From Vibrionaceae bacterium (GTDB lineage: Bacteria > Pseudomonadota > Gammaproteobacteria > Enterobacterales > Vibrionaceae): a DNA stretch of 64,000 bases. The notes beneath the pieces were generated by a model. The model saw only the letters and a list, made by a program, of their open reading frames with translations, made no database searches and was not told the DNA's origin. This document shows positions 19,431-30,690 of this stretch, in pieces. Each line of letters starts with the position of its first letter. The first letter of the stretch is position 1. Made by a program: the position numbers and the translations under genes. The stretch spans positions 40,935 to 104,934 of the forward strand of contig JAAEZQ010000012.1 in the NCBI GenBank assembly GCA_018222805.1. The letters are read 5' to 3'.

Positions 19431-20903
19431 CTAAAGTAGGCGTTTACGCTGACTTGAAGGGGCGATACCCAAGGATTCTCGATATTTTGCTATCGTACGT
19501 CTCGCGACCTGAATCCCTTGGTCAGCCAGAAGAGCGGCAATCTTACTGTCACTAAGTGGTTTTGCAGTATTTTCTGCCGCGACCAGTTTCTTAATGAGTG
19601 CACGAATTGCCGTTGACGAACATTCTCCACCATTATCTGTACTAACATGGCTGGAGAAGAAGTACTTCAATTCAAAAATACCACGTGGCGTATGCATGAA
19701 TTTTTGTGTTGTAACACGAGAAATAGTGGATTCATGCATATCGACCGCCAAGGCTACATCATTTAATACCATTGGCTTCATGGCTTCTTCACCATACTCG
19801 AAGAAATCTTGTTGATGTTCAACAATACATCTTGCAACTTTGAGTAGCGTCTCGTTTCTACTCTCTAAGCTCTTAATTAACCACTTTGCCTCTTGCAAAT
19901 TGCTACGAATGTACTGGCTATCTGCACTATTGCCTTTTCCGAGCTGGGCGTACTGTTGATTTACTTTTAGTTTTGGAATGCTATCTGGGTTAATGGAGAC
20001 CATCCATTTCCCATTATCTTTAAATACGGACACGTCAGGAATAACGTACTCGGTATCATCAGGGGTAATGCGACTTCCCGGACGAGGGTCTAGTTGCTGG
20101 ATGAGTTTCAGCACTTCACGCAGATCCGCTTCTTTTAATTTGGTCTCTTTGATGATCAGTTTGTAATCGCGGTTACCCAGATGATCAATGTGATCGGTCA
20201 GAATCATTCTGGCTTCTTCAAGCCATGGCGTATCTTCTGGGAAGGTTGCTAACTGAAGTAACAGACACTCTTGTAAATTTCGGGATGCCACGCCAAGAGG
20301 ATCGAACTGCTGAACACGCTTACGTACCGCTTCCACTTCATCCAGCTCAATATCTTCGTTATCGAAGCTTTCATGAATCTCTTCTGGAGAGAGCGTCAAG
20401 TAACCGTACTCGTCTACCGCATCAATGATGGCCATCGCGATGGTGCGGTCAGTTTCACTAAAAGGGGTTAGATCCAACTGCCACATTAGGTAATCGTACA
20501 GAGACTCGGTAGTTTCACCTTGGTATACCGGCATGTCGTCATCCAGAGCAAGCCCCGTGCTGCCAGTATTGGCACTGTAAACATCATCCCACGTGGTGTC
20601 GATTTCAAGCTCTGAACTGATTTCAGATTTTTCAATCACATCGGAACTGTCTGGCACGTCAATTTCTGTAGGTTCGTTAGCACTGGTGCTATTTTCAGAT
20701 GCATCCAGCTCTGATTTATCTTCACCGTTAGCTAGAGGCTCATCTTGGCCATCTTCAACTTCCAGTAATGGGTTTGAATCCAATGCTTCCTGAATTTCTT
20801 GTTGAAGGTCGAGGGTCGACAACTGCAATAAACGGATCGCTTGTTGCAGCTGTGGCGTCATGGCTAACTGCTGACCTAGCTTTAATTGTAATGAAGGTTT
20901 CAT
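19431..20903 (-). CDS. rpoN: RNA polymerase sigma-54 factor RpoN
   Basis: 490 residues. Region I is glutamine/leucine-rich ([20 protein letters not shown]), contacting enhancer-binding proteins. An acidic region II follows (about 55-120). The core-binding domain is central. The C-terminal RpoN box is present as [11 protein letters not shown], which reads the -24 promoter element. In vibrios sigma-54 controls flagella, nitrogen use and quorum-sensing sRNAs. It lies 50 bp after lptB and leads the hpf-ptsN-rapZ-ptsO group. ATG 20903 gives the canonical N-terminus [10 protein letters not shown]. Confidence 0.97.
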   Translation of the reverse strand: MKPSLQLKLGQQLAMTPQLQQAIRLLQLSTLDLQQEIQEALDSNPLLEVEDGQDEPLANGEDKSELDASENSTSANEPTEIDVPDSSDVIEKSEISSELEIDTTWDDVYSANTGSTGLALDDDMPVYQGETTESLYDYLMWQLDLTPFSETDRTIAMAIIDAVDEYGYLTLSPEEIHESFDNEDIELDEVEAVRKRVQQFDPLGVASRNLQECLLLQLATFPEDTPWLEEARMILTDHIDHLGNRDYKLIIKETKLKEADLREVLKLIQQLDPRPGSRITPDDTEYVIPDVSVFKDNGKWMVSINPDSIPKLKVNQQYAQLGKGNSADSQYIRSNLQEAKWLIKSLESRNETLLKVARCIVEHQQDFFEYGEEAMKPMVLNDVALAVDMHESTISRVTTQKFMHTPRGIFELKYFFSSHVSTDNGGECSSTAIRALIKKLVAAENTAKPLSDSKIAALLADQGIQVARRTIAKYRESLGIAPSSQRKRLL

Positions 20904-20953
20904 TCAGTGTTACTTACCTTGTAATGCTCAGAATCTTACCGTTCCTAATATAA

Positions 20954-21679
20954 TCATAGACGGAATTGTTCACCGAGATAAACTTGTTTCACCTGTTCAT
21001 TGTTGAGAACTTCATCCGGAGTTCCCGATGCAATTAGGTGTCCTTGACTGACGATATAGGCTTTTTCACATACGTCTAGTGTTTCGCGTACGTTATGGTC
21101 GGTGATAAGTACCCCAAGACCTCGATCGCGCAGGTGTTCAATAATTTTTTTGATGTCGCCAACCGAAATGGGGTCAACACCAGCAAAAGGTTCGTCCAAT
21201 AAAATAAACTGTGGATTTGCCGCCAAAGCGCGTGCAATTTCAACCCTACGACGCTCACCACCCGATAGTGCCATTCCGGCACTGGCTCGGATGTGCTGGA
21301 TGTGGAATTCTTCCAACAAATCTTCTAACTTATCCTGGCGTTCTTCTCTGGTCATTTCCTGACGGGTTTCCAGAACAGCCATAATGTTGTCTTCAACAGA
21401 CAGCTTGCGAAAAATGGAAGCTTCCTGTGGAAGATAGCCAATACCAAGACGAGAGCGACTGTGCATTGGCAAGATGCTGATGTCTTGGTTATCGATGGTG
21501 ATGATGCCCTCATCACGAGGTACCAATCCAACAATCATGTAGAACGACGTAGTTTTACCTGCACCGTTAGGACCTAGTAGACCGACAATCTGACCAGATT
21601 CCACTTCTAAGCTAACATCGGTAACGACCTTGCGTTTTTTGTAGCTTTTCGCCAGGTTTTTCGCACTCAGTACCGCCAT
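20954..21679 (-). CDS. lptB: LPS export ABC transporter ATPase LptB
   Basis: 241-residue ABC ATPase. Walker A GPNGAGKT is at residues 36-43, the signature is [15 protein letters not shown], Walker B is [13 protein letters not shown], and the switch His is in [11 protein letters not shown]. It powers extraction of LPS from the inner membrane with LptF and LptG, which are encoded at 43775-45949 in this window. Its start is 1 bp after the lptA stop. Attached to the inner-membrane face. Confidence 0.97.
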   Translation of the reverse strand: MAVLSAKNLAKSYKKRKVVTDVSLEVESGQIVGLLGPNGAGKTTSFYMIVGLVPRDEGIITIDNQDISILPMHSRSRLGIGYLPQEASIFRKLSVEDNIMAVLETRQEMTREERQDKLEDLLEEFHIQHIRASAGMALSGGERRRVEIARALAANPQFILLDEPFAGVDPISVGDIKKIIEHLRDRGLGVLITDHNVRETLDVCEKAYIVSQGHLIASGTPDEVLNNEQVKQVYLGEQFRL

Positions 21680-21680
21680 A

Positions 21681-22175
21681 TTATTTCTCTAGCTGATTAG
21701 GTTGCAAAATAGTCGTGACACGCTCGTTTTCAGAGCTGTCTGCCACCAGTTTTTGTTGACCGATTTGGTAACGGATAGTGGAGCCTTTTATGGTGTTACC
21801 TTCTTGCGCTAGTTGAGCGTGGCCTTTCATGGTTAATTCGTCAGTCGATATGCGGTAATCCAGCTCTGTCGCTTGACCACTCAATGTCTTACCGTCGTCC
21901 ATCAACTGTGAGAACGTCGCTGGTTGGCCAAATGCCTGAATTTGATTAATCGTTTCTGTTTTAGGATCGCGAGTAACTACGATCTTATCAGCATCGATAT
22001 TGATGCTACCTTGCTTAAGAGATACATCACCACTAAAAATCACCTGGTTACTCTTCATGTCCACCTGTTGGGTGTCAGAGTTAATGTAAACCGGTTGTTG
22101 AGTATCCGACTTAAGTGCCAGCGCTTGAGGCGCTGACAAAACCAGGGCCAGTAGGCTAAGGTGTAACGGTTTCAT
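21681..22175 (-). CDS. lptA: LPS transport periplasmic protein LptA
   Basis: 164 residues. The signal peptide is [20 protein letters not shown], followed by the beta-jellyroll OstA/LptA domain ([19 protein letters not shown] and the rest). It forms the periplasmic bridge carrying LPS from LptC to LptD. ATG 22175 is chosen over the longer ATG 22190 because AAGGT precedes it at 5 bp and it gives a clean signal peptide. It overlaps the lptC 3' end by about 20 bp, indicating translational coupling. Ends 1 bp before lptB. Confidence 0.93.
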   Translation of the reverse strand: MKPLHLSLLALVLSAPQALALKSDTQQPVYINSDTQQVDMKSNQVIFSGDVSLKQGSINIDADKIVVTRDPKTETINQIQAFGQPATFSQLMDDGKTLSGQATELDYRISTDELTMKGHAQLAQEGNTIKGSTIRYQIGQQKLVADSSENERVTTILQPNQLEK

Positions 22176-22719
22176 ATCGACCTTGAACATTATCTGTCAG
22201 AGTCGCAGTGTGCTGTTTCAAGTTTCCTTGCATTGCGCCTCCTGTAGTTTCAAATTGTGGTCCAACCAACATCACTTGTTGGTCAGCTTTAAAATCACGA
22301 TTGGTTAGGTTAATCACCAGCTTATCTGTTGCCATGGTATCAAAACTTGCCCCTGGTAAAAGGTTTTGCATCAATACCTTGTCATATAAGGTCAACGTTT
22401 GGCTTTCGTCTAACACAGCTCTTGAAGCTGTTACCTTCCACTCAACGACACTACCTTCACGGTAAACCATTAATGTCGGGTTGTTAAAAATCGTGTCTCC
22501 ACTCTTAGCATAATAATCTAAGTTAGTGGAGCGAATGATGTAACTGCGAACACCATTTTCACCGTAGGTGATATTTTCCAGTCCAGTGCCGCTGAACATG
22601 GGCAGTTCCGAATCTGGTGCGACTTGAATCGTATCTGTGCTTTTTGGTGTCACTAAATAATAAGCGCACCACGCAATAACGAAAATCAAGAGCAAATAAA
22701 TAAGGCGAGTAAAACTCAT
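22156..22719 (-). CDS. lptC: LPS export protein LptC
   Basis: 187 residues. One N-terminal membrane anchor (LIYLLLIFVIAWCAYYLV) is followed by a periplasmic LptC/OstA-like domain. It passes LPS from LptBFG to LptA. It overlaps lptA at its 3' end. Normally kdsC lies directly upstream; here only 77 bp separate it from kdsD, with a possible kdsC remnant between. The new 5' flank may therefore have changed its expression. Confidence 0.92.
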   Translation of the reverse strand: MSFTRLIYLLLIFVIAWCAYYLVTPKSTDTIQVAPDSELPMFSGTGLENITYGENGVRSYIIRSTNLDYYAKSGDTIFNNPTLMVYREGSVVEWKVTASRAVLDESQTLTLYDKVLMQNLLPGASFDTMATDKLVINLTNRDFKADQQVMLVGPQFETTGGAMQGNLKQHTATLTDNVQGRYETVTP

Positions 22720-22737
22720 AAATTAGAGGCCTATCTT

Positions 22738-22794
22738 CTAGCTCAGTACATCCCTGACCATTGCCTTAATCTGTGTAACAACTGGTAGCGATGA
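22738..22794 (-). pseudogene. Possible remnant of kdsC (3' end) between kdsD and lptC
   Basis: The 77 bp between kdsD and lptC contain an 18-codon open stretch ending in TAG whose translation includes VVTQIKAMVRDVLS. It resembles the C-terminal part of KdsC (KDO-8-phosphate phosphatase), which in E. coli contains YVTRIAGGRGAVREVCDLL: V-T-x-I and V-R-(E/D)-V line up, with about four residues missing. kdsC normally occupies exactly this place in the operon. The match is short and made by eye against a remembered sequence, so it may be chance; the absence of an intact kdsC here is certain. Confidence 0.35.
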
Positions 22795-22796
22795 GT

Positions 22797-23768
22797 TTAC
22801 ATCACACCTGCTTTTAGTAAATCATGCATATTCAGTGCACCAACAACTTTGCCGTTACGGCACAAAATCAGCGCGTTGATATTTTTGCTTTGCATGAGGT
22901 TCAAGCCTTCAACAGCAAGCATATCTGGTTGCGCTGTTGTTGGGCTCTTGGTCATTACTTCGCCGATGGTGGTCGTATGGATATCGATGCGTTTGTCTAA
23001 TGTTCGGCGCAAATCACCATCTGTGAATATACCAAGCATAGCATCGTGCTCGTCCACAATGGCGGTCATCCCCAGCCCTTTTTCTGAAATCTCCAGAAGT
23101 GCGTCGCGAATCAGCGAATCAGGAGAGACTTTCGGCAGTGCATTACCAAAGTGCATAATATCAGACAACTTAAGAAGCAGTTTTCTTCCTAATGCGCCAC
23201 CGGGATGTGACAGCGCAAAATCTTCAGCAGAGAATCCACGAGCCTGGAGCAGAGCGACCGCGAGTGCATCACCCATGACTAAGGTGGCTGTTGTGCTGCT
23301 AGTCGGTGCTAAACCCAGAGGGCAGGCTTCTTGTGGTACCGTGATCTGTAGGTGCAAATCTGATAGTTGCGCCATGTTGGATTCTGGTTTACCCGTCATG
23401 CTGATGATCTTGATGTTCAAACGCTTCAATACAGGGAACAGAGACAAGATCTCATGGGATTCACCAGAGTTTGAAATGGCAATTACTATGTCTCCGGCGC
23501 TGATCATGCCCAAATCACCGTGCGAAGCCTCACCAGGATGGACAAAAAACGCCGATGTACCGGTGCTGGCCAACGTTGCAGCAATCTTATTTCCAATATG
23601 GCCTGATTTGCCCATGCCCATGATGACAACTTTTCCGCTATTGGAAAGTATCATTTCGCAAGCTTGTTCGAATTGGTCATCAAAGTATTTATCCAGCTCT
23701 TGCAGAGCGGCAACTTCAATATCAAGAACTTGCTTTGCAGCAGCGCGAAAATCAAATTGACGGGACAT
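22797..23768 (-). CDS. kdsD: D-arabinose-5-phosphate isomerase KdsD
   Basis: 323 residues. A SIS sugar-isomerase domain (about 35-180, with GMGKSGHIGNKIAATLASTGT and the SNSGES motif) is followed by two CBS domains (about 205-323). It converts ribulose-5-phosphate to arabinose-5-phosphate, the first committed precursor of KDO for LPS. It lies 39 bp after the Na+/Ca2+ antiporter gene in the same orientation. The next KDO-pathway gene, kdsC, which should follow, is absent. Confidence 0.95.
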   Translation of the reverse strand: MSRQFDFRAAAKQVLDIEVAALQELDKYFDDQFEQACEMILSNSGKVVIMGMGKSGHIGNKIAATLASTGTSAFFVHPGEASHGDLGMISAGDIVIAISNSGESHEILSLFPVLKRLNIKIISMTGKPESNMAQLSDLHLQITVPQEACPLGLAPTSSTTATLVMGDALAVALLQARGFSAEDFALSHPGGALGRKLLLKLSDIMHFGNALPKVSPDSLIRDALLEISEKGLGMTAIVDEHDAMLGIFTDGDLRRTLDKRIDIHTTTIGEVMTKSPTTAQPDMLAVEGLNLMQSKNINALILCRNGKVVGALNMHDLLKAGVM

Positions 23769-23807
23769 ATCAGAGCTCCAATTTATGTCTACGAAAAGAT
23801 AGTGTTA

Positions 23808-24773
23808 TTAAGCGGCCATGTTCGCGAACAAATAAACTTGGTAGCCAATGAAGCAAGTAAAAAGAACGGCACCTTCCACACGGTTAATGCTGCGTGATCT
23901 CCCCAAACACATTGCAACCAGCAATAGAGAGACGCCCAGCATGACCCAGAAGTCACGACCCATTGCGTACTCACTTAACATTGATGGATTGATGATGCCC
24001 GGAATGCCCATTACCGCGAGAATATTGAATACGTTCGAGCCAATGATGTTACCAACAGCCATGTCATCTTCACCTTTTAGTACCCCAGCGAGAGAAGCGG
24101 CAAGTTCTGGCAGACTGGTACCAATAGCGATGATGGTTAAGCCGATCACGAGATCGCTCATGCCAAAATGTTTAGCAATGATAACCGCGTTATCAACCAG
24201 AATGTTCGCCGACACTGGCAGCAATACTAAACCAAGTACCACCCATATCGCGGCTTTTGAGTTGCTCACACCTTCAGGAATCTCCGACTCCTGGTCATCG
24301 AGGAAGGCGTCACCTGACTTTTGCTCTTTTCGGCTGATCTGCAACATCACAAATAAAAACGCACCGAACAACACAAACAGCAGGGCACCTTCGTAAAAGC
24401 CAAGATGATTATTCCAAAGTATCAAGCCAGCAAGCAAAGTGACTGCAATCATCAAGGGCAGTTCGCGACGAACAACCCCAGAGCTGATCGAAAGGGGCTT
24501 AATTAGCGCTGTGATCCCCAGAATTAATGCAATATTCGCAATGTTAGAACCCAGAACGTTACCAACTGCGGTGTCGGTCTTTCCATCCAGGGCAGCGGTA
24601 GCAGAAACCATCATTTCTGGGGCTGAGGAGCCCATAGCCAGGATTGTCATACCAATCACAAGAGGTGAAATGCCAACGTTGCGGGCTATGGCTGCAGAAC
24701 CAAAAACAAGTTTATCTGCACTCCAGACAAGTAAAACAAGACCGACGATAAGCAACGCTACGGCTTCGAGCAT
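23808..24773 (-). CDS. yrbG: Calcium/sodium antiporter (YrbG family)
   Basis: 321 residues with about ten hydrophobic segments and two inverted repeats carrying the CaCA-family alpha motifs: GSSAPEMMVSATAALDG with GNVLGSNIANIALILG in the first half, GTSLPELAASLAG with GNIIGSNVFNILAVMG in the second. It is an inner-membrane Na+/Ca2+ exchanger of the YrbG type. It is the first gene of the yrbG-kdsD-lptCAB-rpoN direction, divergent from mlaF, as in E. coli and V. cholerae. Confidence 0.93.
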   Translation of the reverse strand: MLEAVALLIVGLVLLVWSADKLVFGSAAIARNVGISPLVIGMTILAMGSSAPEMMVSATAALDGKTDTAVGNVLGSNIANIALILGITALIKPLSISSGVVRRELPLMIAVTLLAGLILWNNHLGFYEGALLFVLFGAFLFVMLQISRKEQKSGDAFLDDQESEIPEGVSNSKAAIWVVLGLVLLPVSANILVDNAVIIAKHFGMSDLVIGLTIIAIGTSLPELAASLAGVLKGEDDMAVGNIIGSNVFNILAVMGIPGIINPSMLSEYAMGRDFWVMLGVSLLLVAMCLGRSRSINRVEGAVLFTCFIGYQVYLFANMAA

Positions 24774-25230
24774 GATAATTCCTAACTATTAAATGAGAGT
24801 GATGAGTAACCGCTAATTTTGACCTTTTGCAGCGGAAAATGGAAGATAAACAACGAATAAATTAAAGGTTAGTGACGAAATTGTGTTTAATTTTCTCTCA
24901 TCTAACCGCTACTGTTAAAGCAATGATTCTGCATTAAGATTTAAATATAAAGCCATAACTCTGTCATTGTTCATCAAGAATTGATTGAATTTGAGCGACT
25001 TTATTTAATCGAACAGTGCTTTTAATTCGCTGCTAATGTGCTTATGATTGCAGCCTAATAAATGAACCGAAGCCGTTTTTTGGTTTTTAACCACCACTCT
25101 TGTGTACGAGGGTTGTCAATCATACGCCTTAACGTTGTGAGAGCACGATGGTTACAAATTAAAAACATTCGGACGTGAGTTGGCTTGATGATACAGCGAG
25201 TTCCAACGCTCCGATAGTAGAAGGGATGAT
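24774..25230. other. Divergent intergenic region yrbG / mlaF
   Basis: 457 bp of A/T-rich DNA with promoters expected for both directions. One 38-codon plus-strand frame (around 25060) has no ribosome-binding site and is not called. No RNA gene or strong hairpin was seen. Confidence 0.5.
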
Positions 25231-26034
25231 ATGTCGAACAACGATTTAGTCACCGTTAACAATCTCACTTTTTCACGCGGAAATCGCACGATCTTTGATG
25301 GTATCGATCTGCACGTTCCTGAAGGTAAAGTGACCGCAATTATGGGGCCGTCGGGAATCGGTAAGACCACGCTATTACGCTTGATCGGCGGTCAGTTGTA
25401 TCCCGAACAAGGCGAGATCTGGTTTGATGGTGATAACATTCCAGCCCTGTCACGCAAAAAACTTTATCATGCTCGTAAGAAGATGAGCATGCTGTTCCAG
25501 TCTGGCGCTTTGTTCACGGATCTGAATGTGTTTGAAAATGTTGCTTTTCCTCTGCGCGAACACACCAACCTTTCTGAAGATTTGATTCGTACTATGGTAC
25601 TGCTCAAGCTGGAAGCTGTTGGCTTGCGTGGTGCGGCACAGCTAATGCCGAGTGAATTATCAGGCGGTATGGCACGTCGTGCGGCTTTAGCTCGGGCAAT
25701 TGCACTCGACCCGGATTTGATCATGTACGACGAGCCATTTGTTGGACAAGACCCTATTACAATGGGCGTGCTGGTCGAACTTATCAGTAACTTGAACCAA
25801 GCTTTGGGTTTGACTTCCATCGTCGTTTCTCACGATGTGCCTGAAGTGATGAGTATTGCCGATTGGGTTTATCTGATGGCGGATGGAAAAATCATCGCTT
25901 TTGGCACACCTGATGACCTAAAACAAAACTCTGATCCTCGTGTGCAGCAGTTTTTACAAGGCGATGCGGATGGACCGGTGCCATTTCGCTTCCCTTCTCA
26001 AAGTATCGAAAAGGATTTATTTGATGGTCGATAA
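25231..26034 (+). CDS. mlaF: Phospholipid ABC transporter ATPase MlaF
   Basis: 267-residue ABC ATPase. Walker A is GPSGIGKT at residues 39-46, the signature [15 protein letters not shown], and Walker [14 protein letters not shown]. It energises the MlaFEDB inner-membrane complex, which works with MlaC and outer-membrane MlaA to keep phospholipids out of the outer leaflet. The signature SGGMARR is typical of MlaF/Ttg2A rather than LptB. It overlaps mlaE by 11 bp, indicating translational coupling, and is first in mlaFEDCB-ibaG-murA. Start ATG 25231 follows AAGGGATG. Confidence 0.96.
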   Translation: MSNNDLVTVNNLTFSRGNRTIFDGIDLHVPEGKVTAIMGPSGIGKTTLLRLIGGQLYPEQGEIWFDGDNIPALSRKKLYHARKKMSMLFQSGALFTDLNVFENVAFPLREHTNLSEDLIRTMVLLKLEAVGLRGAAQLMPSELSGGMARRAALARAIALDPDLIMYDEPFVGQDPITMGVLVELISNLNQALGLTSIVVSHDVPEVMSIADWVYLMADGKIIAFGTPDDLKQNSDPRVQQFLQGDADGPVPFRFPSQSIEKDLFDGR

Positions 26035-26815
26035 CTTTATTCATTTTGTCGCGTCATTAGGTAAACGCACATTAGCTATTTGTGAAGCTTTTGGTCGTGC
26101 AACGTTAATGTTGTTGGGGGCACTATTAGCAAAACCTCAACCGAGTAAAGGTTTTCCTTTACTCATCAAACAGCTTTACTCCGTAGGTGTTCAGTCTCTT
26201 GCCATTATTGTCGTATCCGGCTTATTTATCGGTATGGTATTGAGTCTGCAAGGCTATGTTGTGTTGGTGGATTACGGCGCAGAAGGCAGCCTTGGCCAGA
26301 TGGTTGCGCTTTCTTTGCTTCGTGAGCTCGGGCCTGTGGTTACAGCTCTGTTGTTTGCTGGACGTGCTGGGTCTGCCTTAACCGCAGAAATCGGTTTGAT
26401 GAAAGCAACCGAGCAGTTGTCGAGCTTAGAGATGATGGCGGTCGATCCTCTTAAGAGAGTCATTGCACCACGCTTTTGGGCTGGCGCTATCTCCATGCCT
26501 CTGCTTGCAATGATCTTCATGGCGGTTGGCATCTGGGGAGCTCAGCTTGTTGGTGTGGACTGGAAAGGTGTTGACCATGGCAGCTTTTGGTCGGCTATGC
26601 AGTCTTCAGTCGAGTTAGGGCAGGACATTGGCAACAGTATGATCAAATGCTTTGCGTTTGCGATTACCGTTACTTGGATCGCTCTGTTTAATGGCTACGA
26701 TGCGACTCCTACTTCGGAAGGAATCAGCCGAGCAACTACACGCACTGTTGTGCATTCTTCTTTAGCAGTACTGGGGTTAGACTTTGTACTGACAGCATTG
26801 ATGTTTGGGAATTAA
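26024..26815 (+). CDS. mlaE: Phospholipid ABC transporter permease MlaE
   Basis: 263 residues with about five or six membrane segments; MlaE/DUF140 permease with the conserved [20 protein letters not shown] segment. It forms the membrane core of MlaFEDB. The frame is open upstream to 25940, but ATG 26024 (MVDNFIHFV) is selected: it overlaps the end of mlaF by 11 bp as in other gammaproteobacteria and matches the family N-terminus. MlaD follows after 2 bp. Confidence 0.95.
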   Translation: MVDNFIHFVASLGKRTLAICEAFGRATLMLLGALLAKPQPSKGFPLLIKQLYSVGVQSLAIIVVSGLFIGMVLSLQGYVVLVDYGAEGSLGQMVALSLLRELGPVVTALLFAGRAGSALTAEIGLMKATEQLSSLEMMAVDPLKRVIAPRFWAGAISMPLLAMIFMAVGIWGAQLVGVDWKGVDHGSFWSAMQSSVELGQDIGNSMIKCFAFAITVTWIALFNGYDATPTSEGISRATTRTVVHSSLAVLGLDFVLTALMFGN

Positions 26816-26817
26816 TC

Positions 26818-27306
26818 ATGCAACAAACACGTAAAACAGAATTATGGGTTGGCAGCTTTGTATTAGCGGGAATTTGCGCGATTCTTGTGATGATTTTTCA
26901 AGTTGCTGACGTAAAAAGTATGGGCTCTGGTGATACTTACACCCTCAAAGCCGAGTTTGATAATATTGGTAGTTTGAAAGTCCGCTCCCCAGTTAAGGTT
27001 GGTGGTGTCGTTATCGGTCGAGTAAGTAATATTACACTCAACCCAGATAACCTAGTGCCAGAAGTCAGCTTATCGATTAATAGCCAATACAATCAGTTCC
27101 CTGAAACATCGAGTGTACAGATTCTGACATCAGGTCTGATTGGCGAACAATACATTGGCTTAGTACCTGGTTTCGTTTTTGATGACGAAGTGATGCTGGT
27201 CGATGGAGATACCATCGAAGACACTAAATCTGCTTTAGTACTTGAAGACTTAATTGGTCAGGTGCTTTACAGCGTGGGCGGCTCAGACGATTCAAGTAAG
27301 GAATAA
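26818..27306 (+). CDS. mlaD: MCE-domain lipid-binding protein MlaD
   Basis: 162 residues. One N-terminal transmembrane helix (WVGSFVLAGICAILVMIFQV) is followed by a single MCE domain (about 40-118, FDNIGSLKVRSPVKVGGVVIGRV). MlaD forms the hexameric ring that takes phospholipid from MlaC and passes it to MlaFE. It sits 2 bp after mlaE and 2 bp before mlaC. Length is typical of the single-MCE type. Confidence 0.96.
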   Translation: MQQTRKTELWVGSFVLAGICAILVMIFQVADVKSMGSGDTYTLKAEFDNIGSLKVRSPVKVGGVVIGRVSNITLNPDNLVPEVSLSINSQYNQFPETSSVQILTSGLIGEQYIGLVPGFVFDDEVMLVDGDTIEDTKSALVLEDLIGQVLYSVGGSDDSSKE

Positions 27307-27308
27307 CT

Positions 27309-27947
27309 ATGTTAGCGAGATTACTAATTTCGGTTGTTGCGGTTTTTGCCGCTTTTAATTTGAATGCGGCACAAGTTGATAAAACGCAGCCTTATCAAAT
27401 GATGAAGCAGGTGTCAGAAGTCACGTTCGATCGCTTAAAAGCGGAGCAGCCAAAAATCAAACAAGATCCCAACCATCTTAAAGTGGTTGTGGAAGAAGAG
27501 TTGATGCCTTACGTCAACTACCGTTACGCCGCGTTAAAATTGTTAGGCTCAAACCTGAAAGGGGCAAAACGTGAAGATGTGCTTGAGTTTATTGATGCTT
27601 TTCATGGTTATTTGATAGCGTCTTATGCTCAGGTTCTGACTCAGTACAGCGATCAGAAAATTGAGTTTGGCCCAGAGCCAAAACTTGATCAATCTGATCG
27701 AATTACGAACGTTAAAGTCGATATCATTGACGCGCCACGCCCTAACATCAAGTTAGAGTTTAAACTGCGCAAAGATAATAAAACAGGTGAATGGGAAGCG
27801 TTCGATATGATTGCGGAAGGCATAAGCCTACTATCAAGCAAACAGTCGGAGTGGAACTCGAAAATTCGCCAGGATGGTATTTTGTCGGTATCGAAAGATC
27901 TTGAGAAGTTGGCAGCGGAACCGATTCGTTTTGAGGCGAAAAAGTAA
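27309..27947 (+). CDS. mlaC: Periplasmic phospholipid-binding protein MlaC
   Basis: 212 residues. The signal peptide MLARLLISVVAVFAAFNLNAA is followed by the MlaC/Ttg2D lipid-binding domain, including VVEEELMPYVNYRYAALKLLG. It shuttles phospholipid across the periplasm between MlaA and MlaD. Its stop overlaps the mlaB start by 1 base (TAATG), a coupled arrangement. Confidence 0.95.
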   Translation: MLARLLISVVAVFAAFNLNAAQVDKTQPYQMMKQVSEVTFDRLKAEQPKIKQDPNHLKVVVEEELMPYVNYRYAALKLLGSNLKGAKREDVLEFIDAFHGYLIASYAQVLTQYSDQKIEFGPEPKLDQSDRITNVKVDIIDAPRPNIKLEFKLRKDNKTGEWEAFDMIAEGISLLSSKQSEWNSKIRQDGILSVSKDLEKLAAEPIRFEAKK

Positions 27948-28267
27948 TGGCGCAGTCTCACGCTCAGTGGAATTTAACCAGTAATAATCTGAAGCTTTCA
28001 GGAGCGCTGGACAGAGATTCAGTTCCGTCATTATGGGCTTATGCTCAGCAATGGCAGCCTGTTCAAGCCGAGATTGAGTGTTCTCTAGAAGATGTTGTGC
28101 GAGTCGACTCTGCGGGAATGGTGATGCTAATTCACTTATTAGAGCATGCAAAAAAGCAAAACTGTCATATAATGCTCAGTTTCGTGCCAGCGCAACTGCG
28201 CACTTTGTTTCAACTGAGTAACGTTGAATCGTTAGTGGACAAACACATACAGAATTATCAGGGGTAA
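27947..28267 (+). CDS. mlaB: STAS-domain protein MlaB
   Basis: 106-residue STAS domain, the cytoplasmic subunit that binds MlaF and supports assembly and ATPase activity of MlaFEDB. The STAS core is visible (VVRVDSAGMVMLIHLLEHAKKQ), with the conserved Ser/Ala-Gly turn. It starts inside the mlaC stop codon and is followed by ibaG after 3 bp. Confidence 0.92.
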   Translation: MAQSHAQWNLTSNNLKLSGALDRDSVPSLWAYAQQWQPVQAEIECSLEDVVRVDSAGMVMLIHLLEHAKKQNCHIMLSFVPAQLRTLFQLSNVESLVDKHIQNYQG

Positions 28268-28270
28268 ATT

Positions 28271-28525
28271 GTGGACAGCGCAAAAGTACAACAGTTATTA
28301 GAAGAAGCACTAAACCTTCAAGAAGTGCATGTAAAAGGTGAAGGTAGCCACTATGAAGTGGTTGCTGTTGATGCTTGCTTTGATGGAATGAGCCGCGTCA
28401 AGAAGCAACAATTAATTTATGGTCCTCTGATGGAATACATCCAGCGTAATGACATTCATGCATTATCAATTAAAGCGTTCACCCCAGAAGAGTGGGCTCG
28501 TGATAAGAAACTGATGTCGCTGTAA
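28271..28525 (+). CDS. ibaG: BolA-family protein IbaG
   Basis: 84 residues, BolA fold. The conserved helix-loop contains [27 protein letters not shown], with the Cys and His region used for Fe-S binding with monothiol glutaredoxin. In V. cholerae IbaG has been linked to envelope stress and cell-envelope integrity. It uses a GTG start, supported by the 3-bp gap after mlaB and the family length. murA begins 9 bp downstream. Confidence 0.92.
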   Translation: MDSAKVQQLLEEALNLQEVHVKGEGSHYEVVAVDACFDGMSRVKKQQLIYGPLMEYIQRNDIHALSIKAFTPEEWARDKKLMSL

Positions 28526-29800
<1,275 letters not shown>

Positions 29801-29829
29801 ACTGCACGGCAGATGATTTGGATATGAAG

Positions 29830-29858
29830 AGCCGAAACTCAGGTTTCGGCTTTTTTAT
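29830..29858 (+). terminator. Terminator of the mla-murA operon
   Basis: Perfect 9-bp stem AGCCGAAAC (29830-29838) / GTTTCGGCT (29843-29851), loop TCAG, followed by a T-run (plus strand). Confidence 0.9.
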
Positions 29859-29944
29859 ATCACTCTCTTTTCTTTAGTAAATCTGCATGAAATGAGAGAC
29901 ATTAATAGCTGTATCTGGCAGAAGCCGGTTTCTGGAGAACAAGA

Positions 29945-30670
29945 ATGATTGCACTTTTACGTGTATTTGCTATCGCAATTTTCGCTATTGTGATGTTTAT
30001 TGGTGGTTGTGGTTACTGCCTGCTAAGTCCGAGAAATCCTAAGCATGTATTCACCTTTGGTCGTCTGTTTGCCAAGATGTCTCGTATACTCGGGGTTAAG
30101 CTTGAATTGCGTATTCCCGAAGACGCTTACTCTCGAGGTCAGCACGTTTATATTGCTAACCACCAGAACAACTGGGACATGTTTACTGTATCTGCAGCGG
30201 TCACGCCAAAGGTGGTCACGGTGGGTAAAAAAAGTCTGGCGTGGATGCCACTATTCGGCCAACTTTACTGGCTAACGGGTAACATTCTGATTGACCGTGC
30301 TAACCGCTCAAAAGCTAAGGGTACGATTGATCAAGTCGTTAAAAGTATCAAAGAAAGCGATGTGTCGGTTTGGATGTTCCCAGAAGGTACGCGTTCTCGT
30401 GGTCGTGGTTTACTGCCATTTAAAACAGGGGCATTTCATGCCGCGATTGGTGCAGGAGTACCAATTATACCTATCGTTTGTAGTTCAACCGATAAACTCA
30501 AACTGAACCGCTGGAACAACGGTCACGTTATTGTGGAAATGATGCCACCGGTGAGTACAGAAGGTTGCACGAAGGAAGGCATTCGCGAATTAGCAAACAC
30601 GTGCCGTGAGCAAATGAAAGAAAAGCTTCAAGAGTTAGATGAAGAAGTGAAACAGCGTAATGCTGCTTAA
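29945..30670 (+). CDS. plsC: 1-acyl-sn-glycerol-3-phosphate acyltransferase PlsC
   Basis: 241 residues. An N-terminal hydrophobic segment (LLRVFAIAIFAIVMFIGGCGYCLL) anchors it in the inner membrane. The acyltransferase motif I is NHQNNWD (His73, Asp78), and motif III FPEGTRS lies about residues 145-151. It converts lysophosphatidic acid to phosphatidic acid in phospholipid synthesis. It is a single gene with a GGAG ribosome-binding site and a bidirectional terminator at 30691-30720. Vibrios often carry a second plsC-like gene, so this may not be the only one. Confidence 0.93.
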   Translation: MIALLRVFAIAIFAIVMFIGGCGYCLLSPRNPKHVFTFGRLFAKMSRILGVKLELRIPEDAYSRGQHVYIANHQNNWDMFTVSAAVTPKVVTVGKKSLAWMPLFGQLYWLTGNILIDRANRSKAKGTIDQVVKSIKESDVSVWMFPEGTRSRGRGLLPFKTGAFHAAIGAGVPIIPIVCSSTDKLKLNRWNNGHVIVEMMPPVSTEGCTKEGIRELANTCREQMKEKLQELDEEVKQRNAA

Positions 30671-30690
30671 TCTTCCAAGTACAAGCGTAT

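Noticed and set aside
22849..23760. 303-codon plus-strand frame opposite kdsD
   Set aside because: Shadow of kdsD in the opposite frame: it is Ser/Ile-rich and has no ribosome-binding site.
25062..25178. 38-codon plus-strand frame before mlaF
   Set aside because: No ribosome-binding site and no recognisable sequence. Likely chance.
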